Assembly: GCF_009727055.1 (NCBI RefSeq)
Contig: NC_052357.1
Span: 89,065,764 to 89,129,763 of the forward strand
Reading direction: 5' to 3'
Source: Benincasa hispida
Taxonomy: Eukaryota; Streptophyta; Magnoliopsida; Cucurbitales; Cucurbitaceae
Length of the DNA: 64,000 nt
Shown here: positions 34,844-46,200 of the stretch, in pieces
Position numbering within the stretch: position 1 is the first letter of the stretch
Layout: every line of letters starts with the position of its first letter
Made by a program: the position numbers and the translations under genes
Notes under the pieces: generated by a model
Told to the model about the DNA's origin: nothing
The model's database searches: none
What the model saw: only the letters and a program-made list of their open reading frames with translations

Positions 34844-37800
34844 ATGTCTGGCGTGAACGTAAAGATTGACAAATTTACCGGGAGGAACAATTTTGGTTTA
34901 TGGCAGATCAAGATGCGATCCCTGCTAAAGCAGCAGGGGCTATGGGTGCCGCTGACGGGTAAGTCAAAGAAGGCTACCGTGGATGACGAAGAGTGGCAGA
35001 CTCTTGAGGAGAAGGCTCATTCGACGATCATGCTATGTTTGGCTGATGACATCATCATCGAGGTCGCAGATGAAGAAACTGTCGCTGGTCTTTGGTTGAA
35101 GTTGGAAAGACTTTACATGACGAAATCTTTAACCAAAAAGTTGTTTCTGAAGAAACGTTTGTATCATCTACGTATGCAGGAAGGTACATCTCTACGAGAC
35201 CATCTTGATCAATTAAATAAAATTTTATTAGATCTGCGTAACGTAGAGGTTAAATTGATGATGAGGATGTTGCCCTAATTTTGTTAACATCTTTGCCCCC
35301 GTCGTATGAGACTTTCGTTGACTCGTATATTGGAGGGAAAGAAACTCTAACCTTAGAAGATACAAAGTCCATGTTGCTTATGAGAGAGGACCGTCAGAAC
35401 GCAGGAAGTTCAATTACAAAAAGTCAGGCATCTGGGTTAGCTGCTACAGGGAGGAAGGGACATAGGAATTCTGGTAAGCAGAAGTCGAACAAGAATAAAA
35501 AGTCTTCTAAGTCAAAGGGTTCTAGGTCAGATGATATTTGCCACTACTATAAAGAAAAGGGGCATTGGAAAATCGAATGTCCTAAGATTAAAAGGAATCA
35601 AGAAATGAAGGAAAATAGTGACAAAAGGGAAGCATCTGCCTCTGTTGCACAAGTTGAGGTTGATTCTGAAGAAGTCGAGATCGATTCTGAAGGAGATCTA
35701 ACTTTAGTTGTGAATGGACATTCACATTTTGATGATGTATGGGTTCTTGATTCTGGGGCATCTTATCATATGTGCCCAAATAGAGAGTGGTTCTCAACCT
35801 ATCAGCAAATAGATGGAGGGAATGTTAGCATGACTAATGGTGTTGTGTGCAAGATAGTTGGAATCAGCTCAGACAAGATACGAACACATAATGGTGCCTT
35901 CTACACTTTAAAAGATGTTAGACATGTTCCACTAATGAAGAAGAGTTTGATATCCTTTAGTGTACTCGATAGCAAGGGTTATAGTTTTAAAGGTAAAGGT
36001 GGAGCAATGTATGTCTACAAGGGTTCTGAGGTAGTTCTAAAAGGCAAAGTGTGGAACACTGTATTTTCTATTAAGTTCCACGATAACAGGTTATGTTGTT
36101 GTTGCATCGTCGGTCGTTCACAAGGATGATATGACTAAGTTATGGCATATGAGACTTGGTCATATGAGTGAATAAGGGATGCAAATTATGTCAAAAAGGG
36201 ATCTTCTTTGTGGGCACAAGGTGCAGGATTTTGAATTCTGTGAATATTGTGTATTTGGGAAGCTTCATCGCAGCAAGTTTCCAAGAGCTATTCATCTACA
36301 AAAGGGACACTTGATTATATTCATTCAGACTGTTGGGGACCTTCCAAAGTTGAATGTATTGGAGGCAGTAGGTATTTGTTGTCTATAATTGATGATTACT
36401 CAAGAATGACTTGGGTTTTTATGATGAAACATAAAAGGAAAGCCTTCAAGAATTTTAAGCAGTGGAAGATATTGATTGAAAATCAAATTGGGAAGAAGAT
36501 CAAAAGGCTGCGAACTGATAATGGTCTAGAATTTCGTGGATCTAAATTTAATGAGTTCTGTAAAGCTGAGGGGATTGTTCGCCATCATAATGTTAGGGAT
36601 ACTCCACAACAAAATGCGGTTGTAGAACGTATGAATCAGACGTTGTTGGAGAGAGCAAGATGCATGCTCTCTAATGCAGGGTTGACTTGAAGGTTTTGGG
36701 CAGAAGCAATGAATACATCATGTTATCTGATTAATCGTGGACCTCACACAGCTATTGATTGTAAAACACCTTACGAGGTGTGGTCTGGTAAGCCTGCAGA
36801 TTATTCTTTATTAAAAGTTTTTGGTTGTACTGTTTACTATCATGTTAATGAGGGTAAATTAGAACCAAAATCTAAAAAGAGTATATCTGTGGGTTTGGGG
36901 GATGGAGTTATGAGATATAGAGTCTGGTCATCTTCTGAGAATAGAGTCATACTTAGTAGGACTGTGATATTTGATGAAAATTCCATGCTTAACTCAACTA
37001 TAAAGCCTTTTGTGACGTCTACTGATGTGGGAGAAAGTAGTAGTGTTGATAAATAGGTGGAGATGTAATTCTCTTCAGCTGTGAATGAATTACAACATCA
37101 AGGTAGAGAAGATCAACACGTTACTACAGAAACTGATGTGCAACCATAAATTAATGTGCCTAAAACGTCAGAAGTTGTTTTGCCTGAGAATTCTAGATCA
37201 CGAGTAGATAAACTGAGTATAGCTCGTGATAGAGCTAGAAGAGTTGGTGTTAGACCTCCTGTGAGGTATGGTTTTGAGGATATGGTTACTTTTGCGTTGC
37301 AAGTTGCTAAAGAGGTGGATCTTCATGAGCCATCCACCTATAGAGAAGCTGTATCATGTGGTAAGTCTGCTCAATGGCTTACTGCTATGGGGGATGAGAT
37401 GGAATCTCTTGACAAAAATCAGACTTGGGAATTAGTTAAACGACCTAAGGAGAGAAAAATTGTAACTTGTAAATGGATCTTCAAGAAAAAGGAGGGAATA
37501 TCACCTTCAGAGGGCATTTAATATAAAGCTCGAGTTGTTGCTAGAGGGTTCACACAAAGGGAAGGAGTTGATTATAATGAGATCTTCTCACTAGTAGTCA
37601 AACATACTTCTATCAGGGTGTTACTAGCTATAGTAGCACATCAGAATTTGGAACTTGAATAACTAGATGTAAAAACAACCTTCTTACATGGAGAGTTGGA
37701 GGAAGAGATTTATATGACCCAACCAGATGGGTTCCAGTGTCCAGGTAAAAAAGATTATGTTTGCAAGTTGAAGAAATCTTTGTATAGGTTAAAGAAATCT

Positions 37801-38835
37801 CCAAGGCAGTGGTACAAACGATTTGACAGCTATATGATTGGACTTGGCTATAATAGGAGCTTGTATGATTGTTGTGTATATCACAACAAAGCTAAATATA
37901 GTTCGATGATTTATCTACTTTTATATGTAGATGATATGCTCATAGCTGCAAAGTCCAAGTCTGACATTCTAAAACTAAAGAATCTTCTCAGTGTTGAGTT
38001 TGATATGAAGGATTTGGGTGCTGCTAAAAAAATTCTAGGTATGAAGATTTATAGGGACAGAGATAAGAATAAGCTCTTCTTGTCACAGAAAGGATATATT
38101 CAGAAAATATTGTCCAGGTTTGGTATGTCGTCAGCTAAGCCTATAGATACTCCTAGTGCTGTAAATGCTCGTTTTTCATTTGTGCTTTCACCACAGTCTG
38201 AAGCTGAGAAGGATTACATGTCTCGAGTTCTTTATGTTAGTGTAGTGGGAAGTTTGATGTATGCTATGGTCTGTACTAGGCCTGATCTTGCCCATGCTGT
38301 TAGTGTTGTCAGCAGGTTCATGGGTCAACCTGGGAATGAGCATTGACAAGCCGTTAAAAGGATATTTTGTTACCTTAGAGGTACATCTGATATTGGTCTT
38401 GTTTATGGAAATTGCACAGAGTGTTTGGTGATCGGTTATTCTGATTCTGACTATGCTGGAGATGTTGACAGTAGGAGGTCTATGACTAGTTATGTGTTCG
38501 TTCTAGGTGGTTCTGTTGTTAATTGGAAGGCAACCTTACAGCCTATAATTACTTTGTCTACTACTGAAGCAGAGTACATGGCCTTGACAGAAGCTGCTAA
38601 AGAGGGAATATGGCTGAGGAGGTTAGTTGGTGATCTTGGTTTGCATCATGACCAAGCTATTGTATATTGTGATAGTTTGAGTGCAATATGTCTAGCCAAG
38701 GATCAAGTTCACCATGAGAGAACTAAGCACATAAATGTAAGATATCACTTCTTAAGTGGTGAGCAGAGAGCTAAAGTGATGAAAATTGGTACGGCTGATA
38801 ACCCTGCTGATATGTTCACCAAACCGGTCCCATAA
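34844..38835 (+). pseudogene. Copia-2 gag-pol polyprotein, disabled
   Basis: Gag begins at 34844 and frameshifts near 35270. The zinc knuckle at about 35548 reads CHYYKEKGHWKIEC with one cysteine replaced by tyrosine. The protease motif LDSGASYHM lies near 35750. Integrase keeps its D, D and E motifs (HSDCWGP, RTDNGLEF, VVERMNQT) across a frameshift near 36310. RT keeps YVDDML near 37925. RNase H contains TEAEYMALTEA, and the frame ends at FTKPVP. In-frame stops are near 36172, 36688, 37054, 37147, 37519, 37660 and 38344; another frameshift is near 36090. All domains are present, so loss of function is by point damage rather than by large deletion. Confidence 0.93.
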
Positions 38836-38991
38836 GGCAAGTTCCAACATTGTTTGGACTTGCTGAATGTTTTGAATTATTAGTGGTCCCCTTTGTGAGA
38901 CACTTTGAGGCATGAGGGAGAAGTCTGGGTACGTCTGGCAATATTGATTTATGTTGCATTTGGTACATCTGCTATATGGGAGAGAATTCAA

Positions 38992-39006
38992 GCCAAGGTG
39001 GAGATT
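38992..39006 (+). other. Copia-2 polypurine tract
   Basis: GCCAAGGTGGAGATT directly precedes the TGTTGG start of the 3' LTR. Confidence 0.75.
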
Positions 39007-39303
39007 TGTTGGAATGCCTTGAATTTGTTTGTCGGCGCTTCGAACAACCAAGTACAAGGGTATCACTTTGTAGTTATTTACGATTATGACCCTAGGGTTT
39101 AGAGTAATGCGCTATATAAACTCTCTAACCCTAGAGGCGCCGTTTTGATGTAATTTTTTGAAAATATTTTCTCTAATAATACTGTTCTCCCTCTGCCCGT
39201 GGACGTAGCTAACACATCGTTAGTGAACCACGTATATCTGTGTGTCAATCTTCTCTATCTCTACATTCCTTTTTTGTGTTCTTTAATTGTCGATTTCGTA
39301 ACA
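39007..39303 (+). repeat. Copia-2 3' LTR, complete (297 bp)
   Basis: It runs from TGTTGG to AACA with GAGAG immediately after. It supplies the full LTR length and shows what the 5' LTR has lost. Confidence 0.93.
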
Positions 39304-39308
39304 GAGAG

Positions 39309-41249
39309 AATATGGTTGGTAAAATTAACAAGTTATATAAACACCCTAACAAAATATTGATAATTGATTGATGATATAAAAAGAGCTATAAATGGAGAAT
39401 TTTTACAAATTCATTTTCGTTCTAGTGGAGTGATTAACATGTATTCTCATTTAGGTGGATAATGGGGAGGAAGCAGAGATAAACATTTTTTTCGTCGATT
39501 GAATTTCTATTATGACAAAAATATAAACGATAAACCAAAAAATATGAATGAAGAGAAATTGAAACACGAATTTACGTAGTCTACTAATAGTTTTTTAGGT
39601 CCACAAAAAGAGAGAGATAATATGTAAATACAGGTTAATATTTTCTCCTATTAATATATGTTTTTCATATATTTTTTTAATATATATGTTTCAACTATTC
39701 CAGACTTTTTGTAATATTTAAATTTGATGATTTTTTCTGTTTAATGACATATATTTTATATTTTTCGACTTTAAGATTTGAGATTATGGGTTGTAATATT
39801 GAAACTAAAATCATAGTGGAAGATGTTCACTATATTTTTGTAATTATCTTCATTTGATATCGATGTGAAATATTATTTAATTTTTAATAAGAGTATAAGA
39901 ATTTTCTCTTTAATGAGACTTGTTCATTTAAAATTTAACGTTTAAATAGAGATTTTCCACACCAAAAAAAAAAAAAAAAGAAAAGAAAAATATCTTTCCA
40001 TTTTGTAATTTTTTTTTTTTTAAAATACTAAATAGGGATTAATTTCCTAACCTGATATTTTGTATATTTTTCACAAAGTTAAAAGAAAAGGTTCATAGTG
40101 ACCGAGACGAGCATATAGGCACAGGAAGTTATCCTTGTCATCGTCTCGCAAATATCTCTATTTGTATCTAATAAAACCTTGAACTTTCACTTTTATATCT
40201 ACTAGGATTTTGATCTATTTAACATTTTTTTTACAAATTTATTGGACATAACATTTAAAGTTCAATTAAGAAAATGTATTTTTTTTTATATAATATATCC
40301 ATTATTTTTTTTGAAAAATGTTCAATATATCTAGAACTTATTAGACAGAAGATTTAAAGTTCATGAACTTCTATTTGAGATTTAAAGTTCATGAACTTCT
40401 ATTTGAGAATTTAAAAGTACATGAAATTATTTGTTCGAAATCTAATAAATATTTCTACAGCCTATTAGACATAAACACAAAAAATTCATTAACTAGATTT
40501 GTAATTTAACCGAGTTATAAATAGTTAATTTCAAATTAATATTAACTTTTATTTACATGTGAACATAAATTAATTATTATAAACTTAAAAATCTAGTTAA
40601 AAATTAAATAAGATCAAAAGTTTGGAAAAAATCTCAGAGAAATGGAAGGTTAGATTATTTTTCATATTAATCTAATACAAGGCATATATAATTGTGTTTT
40701 CTAAAAATATATTTTCTAAAAATAAATTATATTTTTAAATATTGTAATTAGGGGTGAAATTCAATTTGATTTGGTCAATTTTGAGTTAACCAAGAACCGA
40801 ACCAAACCAAACCAAACCAAACCGATCAGTTTTATAAAAAAAGGATCCAAACCAATGTCGTCCAAGAAAGAACAAACTAATGAATTGGTTTTTATTCGGT
40901 AGCATCCTAGAAATATAATAGAAAGTCGGGTCATTACAATATATGTCACTTCTTATAAGCAATAAATAATAAATTATGCAAGTATTTTATAGTATCAATA
41001 GTTCTTGAAAGTCGTATTTGCATCTTTTCTCATGGTCACTAATTCTTTTAACTCACGGTTTGTAGTGGTACATCTAAAATTTTAAGAAACACAAATTAGT
41101 ACAAAACTAATAATTTAAGTGTATGAACTTTTAGATTTATGTCAATATGTGATCTTGTATAATAGGTTTCTAAATTCTTGATCACATCTAATTGATTTCT
41201 CAAGTGTTAATTAGGACAATTGTAAAATCACAATCATGTCCAAAGTATT
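39309..41249. other. AT-rich spacer with small repeats
   Basis: No gene is visible. It contains a tandem duplication of about 28 bp built on GATTTAAAGTTCATGAAC (about 40348-40404). It also contains an (AACCA)n microsatellite at about 40798-40823. The frame at 40949-40761 overlaps the microsatellite and is unsupported. Confidence 0.5.
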
Positions 41250-41400
41250 AGTAGATATTGCACAAAAATTTAAATTCAATTCTCAAAGTTTATTAGTAAT
41301 AAACCCTATCGTTGATTGGAGTCTATCAACGATCTATTACTAATAAGTTTTGCTATATTTGTAATTTGTTTAAAAAAAATTATTTTAATTATTAGCCGTA
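41250..41400. repeat. GATAGAC-family element, copy near 41.3 kb
   Basis: Contains TCTATCAACGATCTATTAC with flanking 'TTTGCTATATTTGTAATT', the usual context of this dispersed palindromic repeat in the window. Confidence 0.5.
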
Positions 41401-41548
41401 GGATTGCTACTCTATAATAAATTTGTCGGTACACTTTTATCTTGACTTTTTTTTTTNTTTGCTATATTTGTAATTTGTTTAAAAAAAATTATTTTAATTA
41501 TTAGCCGTAGGATTGCTACTCTATAATAAATTTGTCGGTACACTTTTA

Positions 41549-41593
<45 letters not shown>

Positions 41594-41600
41594 TTGTTGT
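41346..41600. repeat. Roughly 108-bp tandem duplication around an N, with a long T run
   Basis: The segment from TTTGCTATATTTG to CACTTTTATCTT appears once ending near 41445 and again from 41458 to about 41551, without a visible difference. A T run containing a single N (41457) separates the copies. The second copy is followed by about 40 Ts. This looks like an assembly artefact. Confidence 0.7.
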
Positions 41601-41984
41601 GTGTGTTAGCCTTGGACTTATTTTCATGGGATCCAAAATTACTCATATCAGCTTTAATTCGATCTATAGATCGTAGAGGAGGATTTTCATCCACTACCAC
41701 TCAAACAAGAATTAATTTTATTTTTAAAAAATAATAATAATAATTGTCAGATGACTTCGAAAAGAGCTGTCGTCCTCTCCTAGCTTGTACCTTTATGTTG
41801 TATCATTAATTGTGAGCTTTAATTCGATTAATGGAAGTAGGCCCACGCCAAGATGTCCTTTTAAGTCATGGGTTGACTTGACTTCCAACCATCGTAATTA
41901 TATATAGGGAATTTTTTTGTTATAAAGTTATAAATAAATATCGATAATAAAAAATGTCTAAATACTTTTTCATCATTTTTTTAA

Positions 41985-42075
41985 GTATAATAATTATGCG
42001 GAGGATCGAACCTCCGACTTCTAATAAGAAATATCATGTCATTTACAGTAACTAATCTCGCTTTAGTATCCTTGT
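41985..42075 (-). repeat. tRNA-derived SINE remnant
   Basis: The minus strand carries an intact B box (GGAGGTTCGATCCTCC) preceded by a degenerate A box. No cloverleaf can be drawn, so it is not a tRNA gene. Confidence 0.5.
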
Positions 42076-42284
42076 TTGTTAGTTATATGATTGTTTTCAA
42101 TTTTTTTTTTTTTTTTTGTTGAGGTGACATTTGATGGAATTCAAAATTTATAAAGAAAATTAACCAAATAAATTGGACTAAAATGTAAAAATAAAACTAA
42201 AACTTTCTAATTAAATGATAATTTTAAAAATATAAAATTAAGGATGTTTTTCAAATATAAAAAATGAGTCAATTTATTTATAAA

Positions 42285-42425
42285 TAAAACAAAACGTCAC
42301 TGTTTATCAGTGATAGACATTTATTAGTGTCTATCGCTGAAAGATAGATGATAGATATCTATCACTTTCGATTACTAATAGACGATAATATTTTCAGTAA
42401 TTTTATCATTTAAAACAATTATCTT
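42285..42425. repeat. GATAGAC-family element, copy near 42.3 kb
   Basis: Alternating TATCAGTGATAGAC and GATAGATATCTATC words form short hairpins within AT-rich flanks. Confidence 0.55.
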
Positions 42426-43248
42426 AAAAATTAATGTTGAAATTTTAAATTGAAATGCCATTCAATAGAATTTAAAGTTTAAAATGAAAATTAATAAAAT
42501 TAACTGATATTAATTTTACAAGTACACCGATATAAATACTTATATAGGGGGTTGATTTTAGCAAATAATAAACTACAAATAAAATCTCTACTTGCCTCCA
42601 GGATAATGTCGGTTGGTAGTTGGAAAAATCCTCCATGATAATGTCGATTTGCAATATTGAAAAACCTCTACATCAAATAAAATATTCTTTTGCCAAAGTG
42701 TCGATTTACAATATGTAATTCTCAAATTCAGAAATGATACATAAATGAATCGATATCACATCCGAATTACATCCTATGTAAGTAATCTTATGTTTCTAGG
42801 ATGTCTATGAATGAAGACAAAACATACGAAAAGACTAGTGTTGGTTTGTGAGGATAGTTTTCAATCTTAGAAGCACAAGAGGATAAAGTGTCAGGTTATA
42901 GGAGATGTAGGAGAATGCCAAAGCAAATAATTTGTCGAATTTGGATTCTGAATCCTGGGTCTGGAATGTTACAAATTTTTTTTTTTTTAAATAAACAAAC
43001 TACAAATTATTCCTTATATATTGAGGTATACCTACAACGAATAATATTCTTCTCATCTATTTTTCAAAATTAAAAAATATTTTGCATATTTGTGTTTTAA
43101 AATTTAATTACATAATTCTAGCCGCACCTTCAAACTATGTAGCACACACACAAACACTCTATAAAAAAAGAACATGAATGGAAGTTTTAAAATAAAAAAT
43201 AATAACATCAAACTCATTGTAGCTTTGATTTGATTGAATCTGTAGATC
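42426..43248. other. Downstream flank of the receptor kinase
   Basis: No gene is visible; this stretch probably includes the kinase 3' untranslated region. Two copies of a phrase containing GATAATGTCGGTTG / GATAATGTCGATTTG occur near 42602 and 42638. Confidence 0.4.
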
Positions 43249-46200
43249 CTAAAGGAGATTTCTGGTTGAAGAATAATCTTGAGTTTCATCCCTGTTTTGA
43301 GTTGAAGTAGTGGAATCAACCCATGGCCCATCAATCAACATGCTTTTTTGCATTGGAATGCCTTGTGATGATGTTGAAATGCTTGTTATGCTATCTTGTG
43401 ACAGCCTTTCGAACGCTTTGAACCTCGCTTCTTGGTCGTCTGCACCGCGCTTTATGATCGGCGCTTGCACTGCAATTTTTCCTTCCAGCATACGAACCAC
43501 TGAAGACATGGATGGCCTAAGAGTTGGAGATGGATTTGTACATAACAGAGCTATATGAATCATCCTCATCACCTCTTCTTTCGAATAATGTGAGTCCAAA
43601 CTCGGATCAACGAGTTCGAGAAGGTTTCCTTGCTCTTGTAGAACATAAGCCTTCAACCAAGTAGAACAAAAAGTATGTAAGACAATTGGCAAATAACAAT
43701 TGTGTGAAAAATCTCGAATGAATGATTGAAAAGGTCGTCGTCAGTTACCCAGTCGAGAAGATAAACAAATTCCTCTTTTGGCCGGTAATTTGTGTTGCTT
43801 TTTCCACTAACAATCTCTAAAGCAACAACTCCGAAGCTATAAACATCTGCTTTATCGGTTAAGTAGCCTCTCATCGCATATTCAGGAGCCATGTAACCTC
43901 TGAACGGAAATTGAAAAGTTGCAAGTATATTAGAAAAAGGAATATTCATAAACGAATCGACATTAGAGAGACAAATAAACCATACATTGTGCCAGCGATT
44001 CTTGTGCTGATATGGGTGTTCTCCTCTTCATCAAGCCTAGCCAATCCAAAGTCAGAAATCTTGGCATTCAAATTTTTATCAAGTAACACGTTGGTAGCTT
44101 TAATATCTCTATGAACAATTTTCAATACAGATTCTTCATGAAGGTAAGCCAATCCTTTTGCTATTCCCAAGCATATCTTCATTCGTATCGTCCAATCCAA
44201 GTGTAATCGGTGCTCCTCGGCGCCTTAAAAAGAAAACCATGAAACATTTGTAACCAATAACCTTACTGTCATGAAATGAAACAAGTTACAACGACAAATA
44301 TATCTAAAACACTTACCGAAAAGAGCGCGGGCAAGACTATTGTTCTCTAGATACTCATAAACAAGCAATAACTGGTTTCCTTCAATACAACAACCATAAA
44401 GCTTAACAAGATTTGGATGTTGTAATGCAGATATCATTCCAATCTCAGTGACGAATTCACGGTTTCCTTGTCTTGATTTAGCAGATAGTTGCTTTACTGC
44501 GATCAAAGTACCGTCCGACAATACACCCTGCCAAATATGTTGGGATCGGTTAACGTTCAAGATCAAGCTATGTTCTTAACAAGTGATTTTATGTTGGATT
44601 AGAATCATGGAAGCATAAAGCAAATATGATAACATTTTCATAGCTAACCTTGAAGACAGGACCAAAACCTCCTTCGCCTATCTTATACGTCGGGTCGAAG
44701 TTGTTGGTGGCTGTTTTGATTTGTCTCAAACTGAAATAGCCTGTTTGTAAATCTAGGGCCTTCAATTCTGTAATAAAGAAGAGAATGCAATTTTGTTACC
44801 AAAGGAACTTCTAAGTTACTCATAGGTTCTATTAATTCAATTTGACTTTGAAAAAATAAAAGCAAAATGGAAACATGTATGAAGAACTTGAACTTTCAAT
44901 ATTGTGTCTAATAAGAATGGTCAAACAAATCATAAACTTATTAGACAAAAAATCAAAAGTTCAAAGACGTTTATGAATCTTTTAGACAGTTTTTTTTTTT
45001 TTAAAAAAAATAATAATAAATAATGATGTATTAGCCATAACATTAAAAGTTTAATTTGCTCCCTTGAAAAGTGAAGATGTAATATGCTATCATTCGCTCC
45101 CTCGAAAAAGTGGTTTACTATAAGAAAACTGATGCATTTCACAATTCACGTTAAACAAATTACTTTAGAAATCTTACCACTGTCTTCGGTCTCCTTTCTA
45201 CCCAAATAACCTTTCCATCTAAGAACAGCCAATACCAACACAACAAACACAAAACAACCAACAACAATCCCAGCAATATCTCCAGCTGATAGCCTTCCAG
45301 TCTCCACATCAAAGTCTACAACAGCAGAACAAGATAGCCACAATTCATAACTGATAAAAACTCAATGCAAGAAAGTTCTAGAAGCTACCAGAACACGAAA
45401 AAAAAAAAGGAGAAATTTTTTTACTTGGTGTGACTGTGATGCCAGATATCAAAGGTCCATACACCCCTCTGTCTGGAATGGCAGTAGTTCCTTTACCAGC
45501 CCAATATAAGTGAATCTCAAGAGTACTTCCATTCACCAAAATATTAGGCTCTTCTAGAATAAAGGTCTTACCAACACCACCAGCTTTCTCCATTATGTTA
45601 AAATCTTTTTGAACCAAATTTCCCTGTGGAATGAATACAAGATTAGTATATAGAATAACAATCAAGGATAGTTGCAATGGGTAGCACTTTTACGGTTAAT
45701 AATTAAGTGTATAGCAATATTTTTAAAAAATTGCAAATATAGCAAAATCTATCCGTGAGAGACTTTATCACTTATTAGCGATATAGTCTATCATTGATAG
45801 ACTCCAAGAGCTGATCTAAAATTTGCTATGTCTATCAATTCTTATGCATTGTGCTACATCTACTAATACTTTGGGCCTATTTGCTAAATTCGGCCCAATA
45901 ATCAATATTCATACACAAAGCATAAAAAAATAGCCAATATCTTTCCATTTTTCACTCACTTGAATTGAGATATCAAATATGCGCTCTCCCAAGCTGCTGA
46001 ATGTTTGGTCAGCAGTATACATTATTTCAGCAAAGTGAAGCTTCACATTGTAACTTCCTCTTCTTAAGCAAAGACCATAATACTTGAGCGAAAGAGGTGC
46101 GAGTCGAGCGGTTCGGTAGATGTTCGGAATAGATGCATTGCTACTTGTTTCTCTGTAATTAGCATTCTCATCTCCCAGGAAAACACCAGTACTGCTATAA

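Larger units (their letters stand above)
34503..39308 (+). mobile_element. Complete but inactivated Tnt1-like Copia retrotransposon
   Basis: GAGAG flanks the element at 34503-34507 and 39304-39308. Order: 5' LTR 34508-34792, remains of a primer site, gag, protease, integrase, RT, RNase H, polypurine tract (about 38992-39006), 3' LTR 39007-39303. The gag start (MSGVNVKIDKFTGRNNFG) and short 297-bp LTRs suit the Tnt1/Tork lineage. I count about 18 differences over 285 bp between the LTRs, about 6%. It interrupts the receptor-kinase pseudogene next to an LRR block. Confidence 0.95.

Noticed and set aside
39309..41000. Signal-peptide exon of the dead receptor kinase beyond Copia-2
   Set aside because: No stretch matches exon 1 or exon 2 of the intact paralogue on the minus strand.
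41985..42075. Possible tRNA gene with the B box GGTTCGATCCTCC
   Set aside because: No acceptor stem or anticodon arm can be formed; it fits a SINE remnant.
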